Shown here one piece after another: positions 24,583-34,032 of a stretch of 64,000 nucleotides of DNA. This DNA is from Listeria_A hofi (GTDB taxonomy: Bacteria; Bacillota; Bacilli; Lactobacillales; Listeriaceae). The notes beneath the pieces are model-generated. The model saw only the letters and a list, made by a program, of their open reading frames with translations, was not told where the DNA came from and did no database searches. The translations under genes were made by a program, and so were the position numbers. The stretch covers positions 1 through 64,000 of the forward strand of contig NZ_CAUYTL010000010.1 in the NCBI RefSeq assembly GCF_963575615.1, given 5' to 3'. Numbering within the stretch: the stretch's first letter is position 1; the number at the start of each line of letters is the position of its first letter.

Positions 24583-25059
24583 TTGGTCGAAAATTTTGGA
24601 GAAAAGATTGCAAGTGGAGAAAAGGCACAATTTAAGGTAAATCATATATTAGTTATTTCAAGTAGCTTGTTGTGGATTGCGATAGGGCTATTATTATATG
24701 TTGTTTTTGATTATGTAAAGGCGATAAATGGCACCGAAAAGCTGATTTTACTAATTTTTATTGGTTTTGTTGTGTTACGCCCGTTATTTCGTTTACTTAA
24801 TTTGTCACCGACGCTGGAGCTTTCTATGGATGGAATCGCGTATCGTGGTGATTTTCAAGCATGGGATCAGGTGGAGGAAGTGAAGATTGTGATGCCATCG
24901 TTTAAGCTTTTTTCACAAGGTAGGATGCTGGTTTATACAAAAATCAAGGATAAGCGAGAAATGGCCTGGGATATCGTTGCGGCGGATGTGAATATGCCAC
25001 TTGCAGATTTAGAAGCATTAATTGAAGAATGTATGTCATTGTATAAAAAGGAAGAATAA
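24583..25059 (+). CDS. Hypothetical membrane protein with a C-terminal PH-like region
   Basis: 158 residues starting with TTG at 24583, with GAGG at 24571-24574 as its ribosome binding site. Two adjacent transmembrane helices (about residues 23-45 and 53-70) are followed by a soluble part: LELSMDGIAYRGDFQAWDQVEEVKI, given here as region 81-105. The pattern beginning D-G-I-xx-x-G with W-x-x-V-E-x-V is shared by bacterial PH-like membrane proteins. The function is unknown. It stands alone between the DUF898 gene and the vir-type transporter. Confidence 0.6.
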   Translation: MVENFGEKIASGEKAQFKVNHILVISSSLLWIAIGLLLYVVFDYVKAINGTEKLILLIFIGFVVLRPLFRLLNLSPTLELSMDGIAYRGDFQAWDQVEEVKIVMPSFKLFSQGRMLVYTKIKDKREMAWDIVAADVNMPLADLEALIEECMSLYKKEE

Positions 25060-25202
25060 GCATAAATAGAGGCTTTTCTTGATTGATTTGTAGTCGTCAT
25101 GGAAGGCTTTTTTTGTATCTACATCTTAAGGTCAGGTGGGCAAGAGGGTGTAACTTAGTGTACAATAGATACAAGAGATTTTGGAGCGGAGGTTTTTGGT
25201 GG

Positions 25203-25970
25203 ATGGGAGTTATTTTGCAAGCGAAGAATGTTCGAAAAGTATATGGCTCGAAAAGTACGCTTTTTCCTGCGTTAAATAGTGTTAGCTTAGAGGTGCATGA
25301 AGGTGAATTTGTTGGTGTAATGGGGCCAAGCGGTGCTGGGAAATCGACGTTATTGAATGTGCTGTCAACGATTGATAAAGCAACTTCTGGTAGCATTGAA
25401 ATAGATGGCAAACCTTTTGAGGATATGCGTGCAAAAGAGATGGCTGTTTTTCGAAGGGATAAGTTGGGCTTTATTTTTCAGGATTATAATTTGTTGGATA
25501 CGATGACGATTAAGGATAATATTGCGCTACCATTGTCGCTTTCTAAGATAAAGCCAAGCGAAGTTGAGACACGTGTTGCGGATGTGATGCGTCAATTTGG
25601 AATTGCGGATTTGGCGGATAAGTATCCGAATGAAGGTTCTGGCGGACAGAAGCAACGGACAGCGGTTAGTCGGGCGATGGTGACCAATCCGGCATTGATT
25701 TTTGCAGATGAGCCTACGGGTGCACTAGATTCGAAGGCTGCGACAAATTTGCTGGAAAGCCTAGTTCAGGCGAAGGAGGCGCGTAATGCGACAATTATGA
25801 TGGTAACGCATGATGCGTTTGCGGCGAGTTTTTGTGAGCGAATTTTGTTTATTAAGGACGGGGAGTTGTTCACGGAGATTTATCGGGGAACGGCGACACG
25901 GAAGCAATTTTTTCAGAAGATTTTAGATGTGCTGGCGATGCTTGGCGGTGGTATGAATGACACTATTTAA
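25203..25970 (+). CDS. virA: BceA-type ABC transporter ATPase (VirA-like)
   Basis: 255 residues with all nucleotide-binding motifs: Walker A GPSGAGKS, Q-loop FIFQDYNLLD, signature GSGGQKQR, Walker B LIFADEP and the H-loop MVTHD. The signature has Gly where Leu is usual. BceA-type ATPases pair with a 10-TM permease to detect and resist peptide antibiotics. The open frame extends back to 25083, but GCGGAGG at 25186-25192 and family length point to ATG at 25203. The gene overlaps the permease gene by 14 bases. The symbol rests on gene order matching the Listeria virABRS region (lmo1747 in L. monocytogenes, from memory). Confidence 0.88.
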   Translation: MGVILQAKNVRKVYGSKSTLFPALNSVSLEVHEGEFVGVMGPSGAGKSTLLNVLSTIDKATSGSIEIDGKPFEDMRAKEMAVFRRDKLGFIFQDYNLLDTMTIKDNIALPLSLSKIKPSEVETRVADVMRQFGIADLADKYPNEGSGGQKQRTAVSRAMVTNPALIFADEPTGALDSKAATNLLESLVQAKEARNATIMMVTHDAFAASFCERILFIKDGELFTEIYRGTATRKQFFQKILDVLAMLGGGMNDTI

Positions 25971-27936
25971 TATTGCCTTTACGAATGTACGCAAAAACTT
26001 TAACCAGTTTTCGATGTATCTTGGCTCGCTAATTCTAAGCGTGTTGATTTATTTTACGTTTGTATCGTTGGCGTACAATGAGAGTATCGGAATAATCTTT
26101 GATAAGTGGGGAATTGGTGGGCAAGGTGTCTTTTTGGCAGCGGCGATTGTATTGATTTTGTTTGTTGCTTTTTTTGTTTTCTATTCTAGTAATTACTTTA
26201 CGCGGAGTAGGAAGCGGGAATTAGGACTGTATTCTCTATTAGGGCTACGCAAGGGGCAAATTGGCCGAATTATTTTTTATGAGAATTTGATGATGCATCT
26301 TATGGCGGTTGTCGGAGGAATTTTGATAGGTGTTTTCTTTTCTAAGTTTTTCTCGATGTTACTATTCCGTATTATGGATTTATCGATTCCGAGTGGTTTT
26401 ACATTCTCATTTTCAGCGGTCTTATCTACGGTTTTTGTGTTTGGAATTATTCTTATTGTAACGACAGCGAATGGGTATTGGATTGTTTATCGGCATAGCA
26501 TGGTGGAACTATTTAAAGCAGATACGCGGGAAAAAAATCCTGCGAAAGGCTCGCTTACGTTATCTATTGTGGGTATCTTTTTGATTGGATTTGGTTATTT
26601 TTTAGCAACGCGCTCGGTAGAAAGTTCCATCTTTTGGTCGAACAACTTTTTTTTGGCGGCGACTTTATTTGTGCTGTTCGGTGTGGTTCTAGGGACTTGG
26701 CTTGTACTGCGTTTTTTATTTCCATATGTTGTGTATAAATTGTTTTTAAACAAGTCGTTTTTCTATAAAGGAACGAATATCTTAACCGTGACTTGGCTTC
26801 GTTATCGCATGAAAAAGACGGCAGGGACACTGACGATGATTGCTGTGTTGAGTGCCACCACTTTGACGATTATTGGTGCGCTCGGATCGATTTATATGAA
26901 CATCATTTCTTTTGCGGAGAGCTCCAACCCAAACAGTTATCAAACGCTGTGGAGTACGCAAACAGAGCGGGAAAAAATTTATGAGGCGATTAGGGAAAGT
27001 GACTCACATACGTTGATTTATCATGAGACAGTAGATCTTTATGAAGCGGATGTATTAGAGAAGGTGGATGAAAATGTACCTTTTGAGGAACAGCGGATGA
27101 CATATTTTGAGGTGATGTCATTGTCAGACTATAACCGATTGGCGATGAAATTGGACAATAATTCGAAAAAAGTGAAGGAATTAGCAGCTGGAGAAGCCAT
27201 ATACCTTAGCCCAAATGGTCGCTTTGATAATAAGAAACGTATGCACTTGTATATGGAGAAACCTTATACATTACAGTTTAGAAATAATCCAAATAAGTAT
27301 AAATTGGCAATCGTAGATGTTTATAATCATGTAGTGTTGAATTCGGATATGGCTAGCTCAGTTTTAGTTATAAATGATGCGCTTTACAAGGAAATCAGCC
27401 AGAAATCAATGCCAAGACATATTGATATTTTTCAAGTATCAAACTCAGATAAGGCAGAAGTATTGGATCATAAAATTCAGAAGATTATTGGTGGAGATTC
27501 CTATATGTGGAATAGAAGCATGTCGAGTTTTTATTCCAATTATCATTTGATTAGTACGCTTATCGGTGTGATGCTTTATATTGGGATGTTTATGGGCGTT
27601 GTGTTTTTTGCAGCAACAGGTAGTATTATTTATTTTAAGCAAATTACGGAAGCGGTGGATGAAAGATCACGTTTTGCTGTTCTTCAAAAGATGGGCATGA
27701 GTCATAAAGAGATTCGTACTGTTATCGCTAAGCAAGTGTTACCGGTATTTTTAATCCCGCTTATTTTGGGGGTTTGTCATAGTATAGTAGCGATGATTAG
27801 TTTGTCGGTGAATCTGAGATATAGTATTGGTGCCCCGGTGCTGATTAGCACGACGATTTACACGATATTTTTCATTATTTACTATTTTGTTTGTGTATCA
27901 ACCTATACGAATATGGTGTCTAATGGCGATGATTAA
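25957..27936 (+). CDS. virB: BceB-type ABC transporter permease (VirB-like)
   Basis: 659 residues. The BceB layout is visible: an N-terminal TM, two FtsX-like three-TM groups, and a large extracellular region of about 200 residues (roughly 320-530; for example SNPNSYQTLWSTQ to MWNRSMSSFYSNY) between TM7 and TM8, then the final TMs. This extracellular domain senses the peptide antibiotic in characterised relatives. The permease acts as the true sensor for the kinase VirS. The start overlaps the ATPase gene, so synthesis is coupled. A promoter for the regulator gene follows immediately. Confidence 0.9.
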   Translation: MTLFNIAFTNVRKNFNQFSMYLGSLILSVLIYFTFVSLAYNESIGIIFDKWGIGGQGVFLAAAIVLILFVAFFVFYSSNYFTRSRKRELGLYSLLGLRKGQIGRIIFYENLMMHLMAVVGGILIGVFFSKFFSMLLFRIMDLSIPSGFTFSFSAVLSTVFVFGIILIVTTANGYWIVYRHSMVELFKADTREKNPAKGSLTLSIVGIFLIGFGYFLATRSVESSIFWSNNFFLAATLFVLFGVVLGTWLVLRFLFPYVVYKLFLNKSFFYKGTNILTVTWLRYRMKKTAGTLTMIAVLSATTLTIIGALGSIYMNIISFAESSNPNSYQTLWSTQTEREKIYEAIRESDSHTLIYHETVDLYEADVLEKVDENVPFEEQRMTYFEVMSLSDYNRLAMKLDNNSKKVKELAAGEAIYLSPNGRFDNKKRMHLYMEKPYTLQFRNNPNKYKLAIVDVYNHVVLNSDMASSVLVINDALYKEISQKSMPRHIDIFQVSNSDKAEVLDHKIQKIIGGDSYMWNRSMSSFYSNYHLISTLIGVMLYIGMFMGVVFFAATGSIIYFKQITEAVDERSRFAVLQKMGMSHKEIRTVIAKQVLPVFLIPLILGVCHSIVAMISLSVNLRYSIGAPVLISTTIYTIFFIIYYFVCVSTYTNMVSNGDD

Positions 27937-27939
27937 CGT

Positions 27940-27968
27940 TTGAATAGTGGCTGAATTTTCTGTACAAT
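27940..27968 (+). promoter_or_regulatory. Putative promoter of the response-regulator gene
   Basis: TTGAAT at 27940-27945 and TACAAT at 27963-27968 are separated by 17 bases and lie 26 bases before the regulator ATG. This would let virR be expressed independently of the transporter genes. Confidence 0.55.
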
Positions 27969-27993
27969 GGAATGAAGCGAGGGAGAGATGAGT

Positions 27994-28671
27994 ATGGTAA
28001 AAGTATATATAGTGGAGGATGACATCGTTATTCGTGATACGATACAAAAACATTTATCGAAATGGGGATTTGAAGTTGCAGTTGTGGCTGATTATAACAA
28101 TATTTTGAATGAGTTCTTGGAAGTTGAACCTCAATTGGTGATTTTGGATGTGAATTTGCCATACTTTGATGGGTTCTATTGGTGCAATAAAATTCGTGAA
28201 GTATCAAATGTGCCGATTATTTTCTTGTCGTCGCGGGATTCGCGAATGGATCAAATTATGGGAATGAATATGGGGGCGGATTATTACATCGAAAAACCTG
28301 TGGATTTAGATGTACTAATGGCGCGAATTAATGCACTAATTCGGCGTACGTATTCGTATGCGGAACTGGAAGAGCCGAATGTGATGGAGCATAATAATGT
28401 TTTCTTGCATATTGATACGAATACATTGACGTATTTGGATGAGAAAGTGGAATTGACGAAAAATGAATTCTTGATTTTATATGAGTTATTGAAGCAAAAA
28501 GGACGAATTGTGAGCCGTGACGAGATTATGCGTGTGTTATGGGAAGATGAGAGTTTCGTGGATGATAATACACTGACTGTAAATGTTGTACGGATTCGCA
28601 AAAAGTTGACGGAAATTGGTTTAGCAGACTTTATTACGACTAAAAAAGGGCAAGGATATATGATTGAGTAA
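27994..28671 (+). CDS. virR: OmpR-family response regulator (VirR-like)
   Basis: 225 residues. The receiver domain starts VKVYIVEDD with the acidic pocket. The phosphoacceptor Asp is at about residue 52 (VILDVNLPYFDG), and the conserved Lys lies in YIEKPVD. The C-terminal winged helix includes LTKNEFLILYELL and DNTLTVNVVRIRKKL. In L. monocytogenes VirR controls cell-envelope genes such as dlt and mprF and cationic peptide resistance. The GAGGGAG site favours the second ATG (27994) over that at 27988. The cognate kinase gene lies four genes downstream (31888-32931), an arrangement kept from L. monocytogenes. Confidence 0.92.
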   Translation: MVKVYIVEDDIVIRDTIQKHLSKWGFEVAVVADYNNILNEFLEVEPQLVILDVNLPYFDGFYWCNKIREVSNVPIIFLSSRDSRMDQIMGMNMGADYYIEKPVDLDVLMARINALIRRTYSYAELEEPNVMEHNNVFLHIDTNTLTYLDEKVELTKNEFLILYELLKQKGRIVSRDEIMRVLWEDESFVDDNTLTVNVVRIRKKLTEIGLADFITTKKGQGYMIE

Positions 28672-28684
28672 GGGAGTGCTTCAT

Positions 28685-29551
28685 TTGAAAATTCTAGTTT
28701 TTGGTGGAACGCGATTTTTTGGTAAGAAATTGGTTATGCGATTGCTTGCGGAAGGGCATGATGTGACGATTGCGACGCGCGGCAAGACGGCGGATGATTT
28801 TGGCGATGCGGTGAGACGAGTGAAAATAAAACGTGAGGCTCGTGAGGATTTATTTTGTTTGGCGCAGGAGAAATGGGATGTTGTTTATGATAATATTTGT
28901 TTTTCGCCACAAGATGCGCTGTATTCGATTGCAGCTTTTCGGGACAAGGTCGGAAAATATGTATACACATCTTCGCTTTCGGTGTATCGGATGCGGGATC
29001 GGGCGTTAGTGGAAGCTGATTTTGATCCGTTTCATTATGAGATTGTGACGGGATCGCGTGAGGATTTTGATTACGGTGAAGGAAAACGTTTGGCGGAGGC
29101 GGTATTTTTCCAAAAGGCGAATTTTCCTGTCGTTGCAGTTCGTTTTCCGATTGTGCTTGGTGAAGATGATTACACGGGAAGACTTGAATTTCATATCAAT
29201 CATGTGCAAGCAGGCGAGGAGATTGGAATGCCAAATGAAGACGCTGAAATGGGCTTTATTTCGTCGGACGAGGCGGCTGATTTCTTGGTTTGGATTGGCA
29301 CGAAGTCAGATGTCGTTGGTCCGATTAATGCGGCGAGTAATTCGGTATATCGATTGTCCGAGTTAATGGCTTTAATTGAAGTAGCGACTGGAAAACTCGC
29401 AATTGTAGAGGAGAATACAGAGGATAATGATGATTCTCCTTTCGGTGTTGAAAAAACGTATTATCTGGATAACTCGAAGGCAAAAGAGGCTGGATTTGAA
29501 TTTCGCGACTTACGAGAATGGTTGCCGAAGCTGATTGACAAAAAAGTATAA
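28685..29551 (+). CDS. NAD-dependent epimerase/dehydratase-like protein (lmo1744-type)
   Basis: 288 residues. The N-terminal Rossmann motif is KILVFGGTRFFGKKL, an atypical G-x-x-x-F-F-G form seen in SDR proteins of the epimerase-like class. The middle contains YVYTSSLSVYR and the motif around DYGEGKRLAEAVF, where a Tyr-x-x-x-Lys pair (YGEGK) is present. The substrate is unknown. The TTG at 28685 with GGGAG at 28672-28676 is the best start, though the frame is open from a TTG at 28664. It sits between virR and virS homologues, and its conserved place suggests cotranscription with the regulator rather than a known shared function. Confidence 0.78.
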   Translation: MKILVFGGTRFFGKKLVMRLLAEGHDVTIATRGKTADDFGDAVRRVKIKREAREDLFCLAQEKWDVVYDNICFSPQDALYSIAAFRDKVGKYVYTSSLSVYRMRDRALVEADFDPFHYEIVTGSREDFDYGEGKRLAEAVFFQKANFPVVAVRFPIVLGEDDYTGRLEFHINHVQAGEEIGMPNEDAEMGFISSDEAADFLVWIGTKSDVVGPINAASNSVYRLSELMALIEVATGKLAIVEENTEDNDDSPFGVEKTYYLDNSKAKEAGFEFRDLREWLPKLIDKKV

Positions 29552-29557
29552 GTATGT

Positions 29558-29598
29558 GAAAACAGGTGTCTTTTCGTTAGGCGCTTGTTTTTATTTTT
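29558..29598 (+). terminator. Probable rho-independent terminator
   Basis: AAAACAGGTGTC and GGCGCTTGTTTT pair with G-U contacts and are followed by TATTTTTT. It ends the regulator/epimerase transcript. A TATAAT-like box follows at about 29624, before the next gene. Confidence 0.6.
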
Positions 29599-29670
29599 TC
29601 GCGTGTTGTATGTGAATTTAGTGTATAATAAGGCAGTGAAGAAAAATGAGAAAAAGGATGTGACGAAGGA

Positions 29671-30123
29671 ATGCTTTCCTTTGAAGAGAAGAAGAATATT
29701 ATTGATGAATATACAGAACTAGAGGCACATCCCGTTTCGATGGGGCGGATTAATTATCATTTCCCTGATAGTGTGCGTGAAAAAAGAATTGCGGTCAATC
29801 ATTTGCATCCGAATGGGAATGCGTTTGTGTATGCACCTTATCTAGATGAGGCGGACAAGAATGGCTTTGTTAATATTCGTGAGGCGACAGAGAGTGAGAT
29901 TCGAGAGCTTGTGTCGGGCGCCATTTCATTTTTGAGTACGGATGGGGATGAATTTGAAGAAGGCTATGAGGAAGAATTTCGTGATGCATACCGGACTGTG
30001 TTGATTTTGCGTTATGAGAATAAGATGTGGGCGATTTATTCGGATGATCATTTGGAAGCAATTTTTCCTTCTCGCGAGGCGGCAGATGGTTATTTGGCGG
30101 ATGAAGGTTTCCAAGCAAGATAA
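29671..30123 (+). CDS. Conserved hypothetical protein (lmo1743-type position)
   Basis: 150 residues, soluble and strongly acidic in the middle (STDGDEFEEGYEEEFRDAY). It has an N-terminal helix (FEEKKNIIDEYTELE) and mixed alpha/beta content (TVLILRYENKMWAIYSDD, HLEAIFPSREAADGY). There is no signal peptide and no motif I can name. The gene stands between the epimerase and adenine deaminase genes, as in other Listeria. An AAGGAA-like site precedes the ATG. Function unknown. Confidence 0.75.
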   Translation: MLSFEEKKNIIDEYTELEAHPVSMGRINYHFPDSVREKRIAVNHLHPNGNAFVYAPYLDEADKNGFVNIREATESEIRELVSGAISFLSTDGDEFEEGYEEEFRDAYRTVLILRYENKMWAIYSDDHLEAIFPSREAADGYLADEGFQAR

Positions 30124-30155
30124 GAACAATTAAGGCGTGAGAGGGGGAAGCGTTG

Positions 30156-31886
30156 ATGCGGAAAGTAAAACAATTACAGGAACGTGTTGCGGTGAGTGAT
30201 TTGCGTGTAGCTGCGGATATTGTTATTAAGAATGGTCGAATTGTGAACGTTTTTTCGGGTGAAATTATGGAAGGCGATGTCGCGATTAAGAGTGGGTATA
30301 TCGTTGGGATTGGCGACTTTGAGGATGCAGCAGAGATTATTGATGCTCACGGTCAGTTTATTGTTCCTGGTTTCATTGATGCGCATGTTCATGTAGAGAG
30401 TGCGATGGTGCCTCCTTCTGAATTTGCGCGTGTGTTGTTACCAAACGGAGTGACAACAATTGTGACGGACCCGCATGAGATTGCTAATGTGGCAGGGACA
30501 GGAGGCATTGAGTTTATGTTGGCGGATGCGCAAGAGTCGCCGCTCGATATGTATGTCATGTTGCCATCTTCTGTTCCCGCGACGCCTTTTGAGCATAATG
30601 GTGCAACGCTTGAGGCGAGCGATTTACGAGCGCTTTACCAGCATGAAAAAGTGATTGGACTGGCCGAAGTCATGGATTTCCCTTCTGTGGCGCATGGTCA
30701 AAAGGACATGTTACAAAAAATTGTGGATGCTGAGCGGCATGGTGGGCGAATTGATGGGCATGGTGCTGGGCTTTCAAAAGCGGATTTAAATAATTATTTA
30801 GCTGTTGGGATTCGGACGGATCATGAGAGTACAACGGCAGTTGAGGCGATGGACCGTTTGCGTGCTGGCATGTTTGTGATGCTCCGTGAGGGAACGGTTG
30901 GACGTGATATGATACATACGTTACCTGCTGTGAATCCGAAGAATAGCCATCGTTTCTGCTTTTGCACGGATGATAAATTAATTGATGATTTATTAGAAGA
31001 GGGCTCAATCAACTACAATGTGCGGCTCGCGATAGCCAATGAGATTGATCCAGTGATGGCGATTCAGATGGCGACGATTAACGCGGCAACATGTCACAAA
31101 TTACCTCATATTGGTGCTGTTGCAGCGGGTTATCAGGCGGATATTTTGTTTTTACGTGATTTGGAGACGGTGACAATCACGAAAGTAATGAAGCGTGGTC
31201 AGGTTGTTGTTGATGATGGTATACGCGAGGAAGCTTTGTTTAAAAAGGCGGATAGTGCGTTTCAGTCACCGATGATTAGACATTCGCTACAAGTTGATGA
31301 TTTGAAGCTTGCCATGAAGAATGCTACTGCTAATGTGATTGGTATGCAGCCAAATAGCTTGTTTACGGAACATTTGGTGGAAACGGTTAATGTTCAAGAT
31401 GGTGAATTTCAAGTTTCGGTGGATGCGGATCAGTTGAAAATGGTCGTTGTCGAGCGGCACAAGGGAACAGGGTGCGTTGGTGTCGGGATTGTGAAAGGCT
31501 TTGGTATTCGGAATGGAGCGATTGCGACGACGGTTGCGCATGATTCTCATAATATTGTGGCAGTCGGCTCGTCGGATGCGGACATTATGCTAGCTGTTGA
31601 GCACATTACGAAAATTGGTGGCGGCGTTGCAGTTGTAAATGATGGAAAAGTAGCGGCGGATTTAGCATTGCCAATTGCTGGACTTTTGAGTGTGCAGCCG
31701 TATGAGAAAATTCAATATCAGCTTGGACGACTAAATGATGCTTTCCGTGATGTGAGTGCGAAACAAGGTTTTGATCCATTTTTGACGTTATCGTTTTTGA
31801 CTTTACCAGTTATTCCGAATTTGAAATTGACAGATCAGGGATTATTTGATTTTAATCAGTTTGGTTTTATTGAAGTGGAGGTTTAG
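30156..31886 (+). CDS. adeC: Adenine deaminase
   Basis: 576 residues with the amidohydrolase-superfamily layout of AdeC. An N-terminal beta domain precedes the metal-binding motif GFIDAHVHVESAMVPP, then TDPHEIANVAGTGG, GHGAGLSKADLNNYLA, HESTT and FCTDDKLIDD. The C-terminal domain (KGTGCVGVGIVKGFG, AHDSHNIVAVG) is typical of adenine deaminases and not of adenosine deaminase. It converts adenine to hypoxanthine and ammonia in purine salvage. TTG at 30153 is also in frame, but GAGGGGG fits the ATG at 30156. It is one base before the kinase gene. Confidence 0.93.
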   Translation: MRKVKQLQERVAVSDLRVAADIVIKNGRIVNVFSGEIMEGDVAIKSGYIVGIGDFEDAAEIIDAHGQFIVPGFIDAHVHVESAMVPPSEFARVLLPNGVTTIVTDPHEIANVAGTGGIEFMLADAQESPLDMYVMLPSSVPATPFEHNGATLEASDLRALYQHEKVIGLAEVMDFPSVAHGQKDMLQKIVDAERHGGRIDGHGAGLSKADLNNYLAVGIRTDHESTTAVEAMDRLRAGMFVMLREGTVGRDMIHTLPAVNPKNSHRFCFCTDDKLIDDLLEEGSINYNVRLAIANEIDPVMAIQMATINAATCHKLPHIGAVAAGYQADILFLRDLETVTITKVMKRGQVVVDDGIREEALFKKADSAFQSPMIRHSLQVDDLKLAMKNATANVIGMQPNSLFTEHLVETVNVQDGEFQVSVDADQLKMVVVERHKGTGCVGVGIVKGFGIRNGAIATTVAHDSHNIVAVGSSDADIMLAVEHITKIGGGVAVVNDGKVAADLALPIAGLLSVQPYEKIQYQLGRLNDAFRDVSAKQGFDPFLTLSFLTLPVIPNLKLTDQGLFDFNQFGFIEVEV

Positions 31887-31887
31887 T

Positions 31888-32931
31888 ATGAATTGGTGGA
31901 GCTATGTACGCGATAAGAAGTTTTTTCTATTGTTTTTTGTAGTCGTGATGTTTTTTATCGGTGTTTTGCTTGCCGTTGATCCGAATAGTCAGTTGACACT
32001 CGGCAATATTATTTATTTGTATGTGTTTATGTTGCTGTTTTTGCTGGCGTATTTGGTACTCGGTTATTCGTTTAAACGTACGTATTGGAATGAGATGAAG
32101 CAATTGGTAGATGGCGAGATTGAGGAAAATATTCTCGAGTTATTGCCAAAACCGCGGACGCGCGAACAGGCTTTTTTCAATGAATTGATGCGAAAAAAAC
32201 ATTGGGAGGAGCAGCGGGCGCTTACGAAGCTACGTGATAAGCAACAGGAGTATCATGATTTCATTTTATATTGGGTACACGAGGTGAAAACGCCGATTGT
32301 GGCGAGTAAAATGCTGATTAACAATCCCGATTTGAACGATCCTACGACGATTTATCGCGGTGTGGAGGCGGAGCTTGATTCGATTGATCGACTTGTCATG
32401 CAGGCGCTTTATTATTCGCGACTGGACACGTTTGCAAAGGATTACTTTATTCAGGAAATGGCGCTAGGGCCTGTAATTCGAGATTGTGTGAAGCGTCATT
32501 CGAAACTGTTTATTTCGAAAAAAATGAAGCTTGATTTGGCGGAAATTAAGGTCGATGTGCGCAGTGATAGCAAATGGCTCGGTTTTATTTTGGATCAGGT
32601 GATGACGAATGCGCTGAAATATACGGATGATGGCGGCGAAATTAAGGTTTGGTGTGATGTGAGTGCTTCTGATGGAACTGTGGCGCTACATATTCGTGAT
32701 AATGGTATCGGAATTAAGGATGAGGATTTGCCACGCGTTTTTGAGCAAGGTTTTACTGGAATGATTGGCCGGACGGAGAAGAAGGCAACGGGAATGGGAC
32801 TTTATTTAGCGCGACAAATGTCGGGTAAATTGGGGCATCAGATTGCTATCTCTTCGGAAAGTGGTGTTGGAACGGAGATTGTAATTACGTTTCAACAAAA
32901 AGAGGATTATTTATTAATTGCAAAGGACTGA
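31888..32931 (+). CDS. virS: Intramembrane-sensing histidine kinase (VirS-like)
   Basis: 347 residues. Two N-terminal transmembrane helices (about 12-30 and 40-60) are separated by a very short loop (DPNSQLTLGN). There is no input domain, which is the mark of BceS/VirS-type kinases that sense through a partner transporter. The phosphorylated His is near residue 131 (YWVHEVKTP). The ATPase boxes are MTNALKY (N), DNGIGI (G1) and GMGLYLA (G2). GTGGAGG at 31875-31881 fixes the ATG at 31888, although the frame is open from 31846. It should phosphorylate VirR when VirAB meets a peptide antibiotic. Confidence 0.9.
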   Translation: MNWWSYVRDKKFFLLFFVVVMFFIGVLLAVDPNSQLTLGNIIYLYVFMLLFLLAYLVLGYSFKRTYWNEMKQLVDGEIEENILELLPKPRTREQAFFNELMRKKHWEEQRALTKLRDKQQEYHDFILYWVHEVKTPIVASKMLINNPDLNDPTTIYRGVEAELDSIDRLVMQALYYSRLDTFAKDYFIQEMALGPVIRDCVKRHSKLFISKKMKLDLAEIKVDVRSDSKWLGFILDQVMTNALKYTDDGGEIKVWCDVSASDGTVALHIRDNGIGIKDEDLPRVFEQGFTGMIGRTEKKATGMGLYLARQMSGKLGHQIAISSESGVGTEIVITFQQKEDYLLIAKD

Positions 32932-32937
32932 GGGCTT

Positions 32938-34032
32938 GTGGAGAAAAAATTGATTGTTCGCGGTGCGCCGCAGGAATTTGAGTGTCGCGTTGGTGCATGG
33001 GAGGCGCTTGGCGAGCATTTGGAACGTCGAGATGTGAAGCATATTTTGGTGATTCATGGTGGTGTTTCTTGGGAGAAAGTGCGCCGTTTTTTCCCAGAGT
33101 TGCCGGATGTGGACGCGATTTTTGAGGCGTATGGCGGGGAATGTTCGTTTGAGGAACGGGACCGGATGGCGGAACTGGCGCGAGATGTGGATGCTATTAT
33201 TGGTGTCGGAGGCGGGAAAATTGCGGATTTAGCGAAAGCGGTTGCGGTTTGCTTGGCATTGCCAGTCGTTATTTTACCAACCTTGGCGGCGACTTGTGCT
33301 GCTTGGACGCCACTTAGTGTGATGTATGACGCGCGCGGAGAGATGTTGCAATATGATATTTTTGCGCGAAGTAATGCGCTTGTGTTGCTTGATCCTGCGG
33401 TGATTTTGGATTCGCCAATCGAGTTGATGGTCGCTGGGATTGGTGATACATTGGCTAAATGGTACGAGGCAGATGTGATTATTTCGCAACTTGCGGAACG
33501 TTCTGTTGCGATTGATATTTCGCTTTACACGGCAAAATTGTGTCGGGATATTTTGCTGGAATCGAGTGCTGCGGCGCTTGAGGCAATGCGTGAGGGTGAA
33601 CTGAGCGCGGCGTTTGTGAAAGTAGTTGAAACGAATATAATGATTGGTGGCATGGTCGGTGGTTTTGGTGATGATTATGGCCGAACTTCTGGCGCGCATT
33701 CCATTCATGATGCGCTGACGGTTATGGAGGCGACGCATCATTTACTACATGGGGATAAAGTGGCATACGGTGTTTTTGTGCAATTGATGATTGAGGGACG
33801 AGCGGATGAGATTATGAGATTGGTACCGTTCTATCGGGAGTTAGGATTGCCGAAGTGTTTGTATGATATGGGATTAGAAAGCTTGTCGGACATGGAATTA
33901 AAGCAGGTGGCAGAGCGCGCGACCGCGGTGGATGAGACGATTCACTTAATGCCGGGCGTGATTACAGCGGCCACTGTTTTGAAAGCAATCAAAGAATTGG
34001 AAGTTTTAATGACGGGAGTGCGTTCTATATGA
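32938..34032 (+). CDS. Glycerol-dehydrogenase-family (iron-containing ADH) oxidoreductase
   Basis: 364 residues, starting with GTG at 32938. The dinucleotide site is GVGGGKIADLAKAV, followed by LPTLAATCAAWTPLSVMY, close to the GldA pattern. Metal ligands are likely the Asp in GIGDTLAKWYE and the His residues in SGAHSIHDAL and HHLLHGDKVAYG. Members oxidise glycerol or reduce small ketones/aldehydes with NAD(P). Unlike canonical GldA the substrate is open. It overlaps the GNAT gene by four bases (ATGA). Confidence 0.85.
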   Translation: MEKKLIVRGAPQEFECRVGAWEALGEHLERRDVKHILVIHGGVSWEKVRRFFPELPDVDAIFEAYGGECSFEERDRMAELARDVDAIIGVGGGKIADLAKAVAVCLALPVVILPTLAATCAAWTPLSVMYDARGEMLQYDIFARSNALVLLDPAVILDSPIELMVAGIGDTLAKWYEADVIISQLAERSVAIDISLYTAKLCRDILLESSAAALEAMREGELSAAFVKVVETNIMIGGMVGGFGDDYGRTSGAHSIHDALTVMEATHHLLHGDKVAYGVFVQLMIEGRADEIMRLVPFYRELGLPKCLYDMGLESLSDMELKQVAERATAVDETIHLMPGVITAATVLKAIKELEVLMTGVRSI

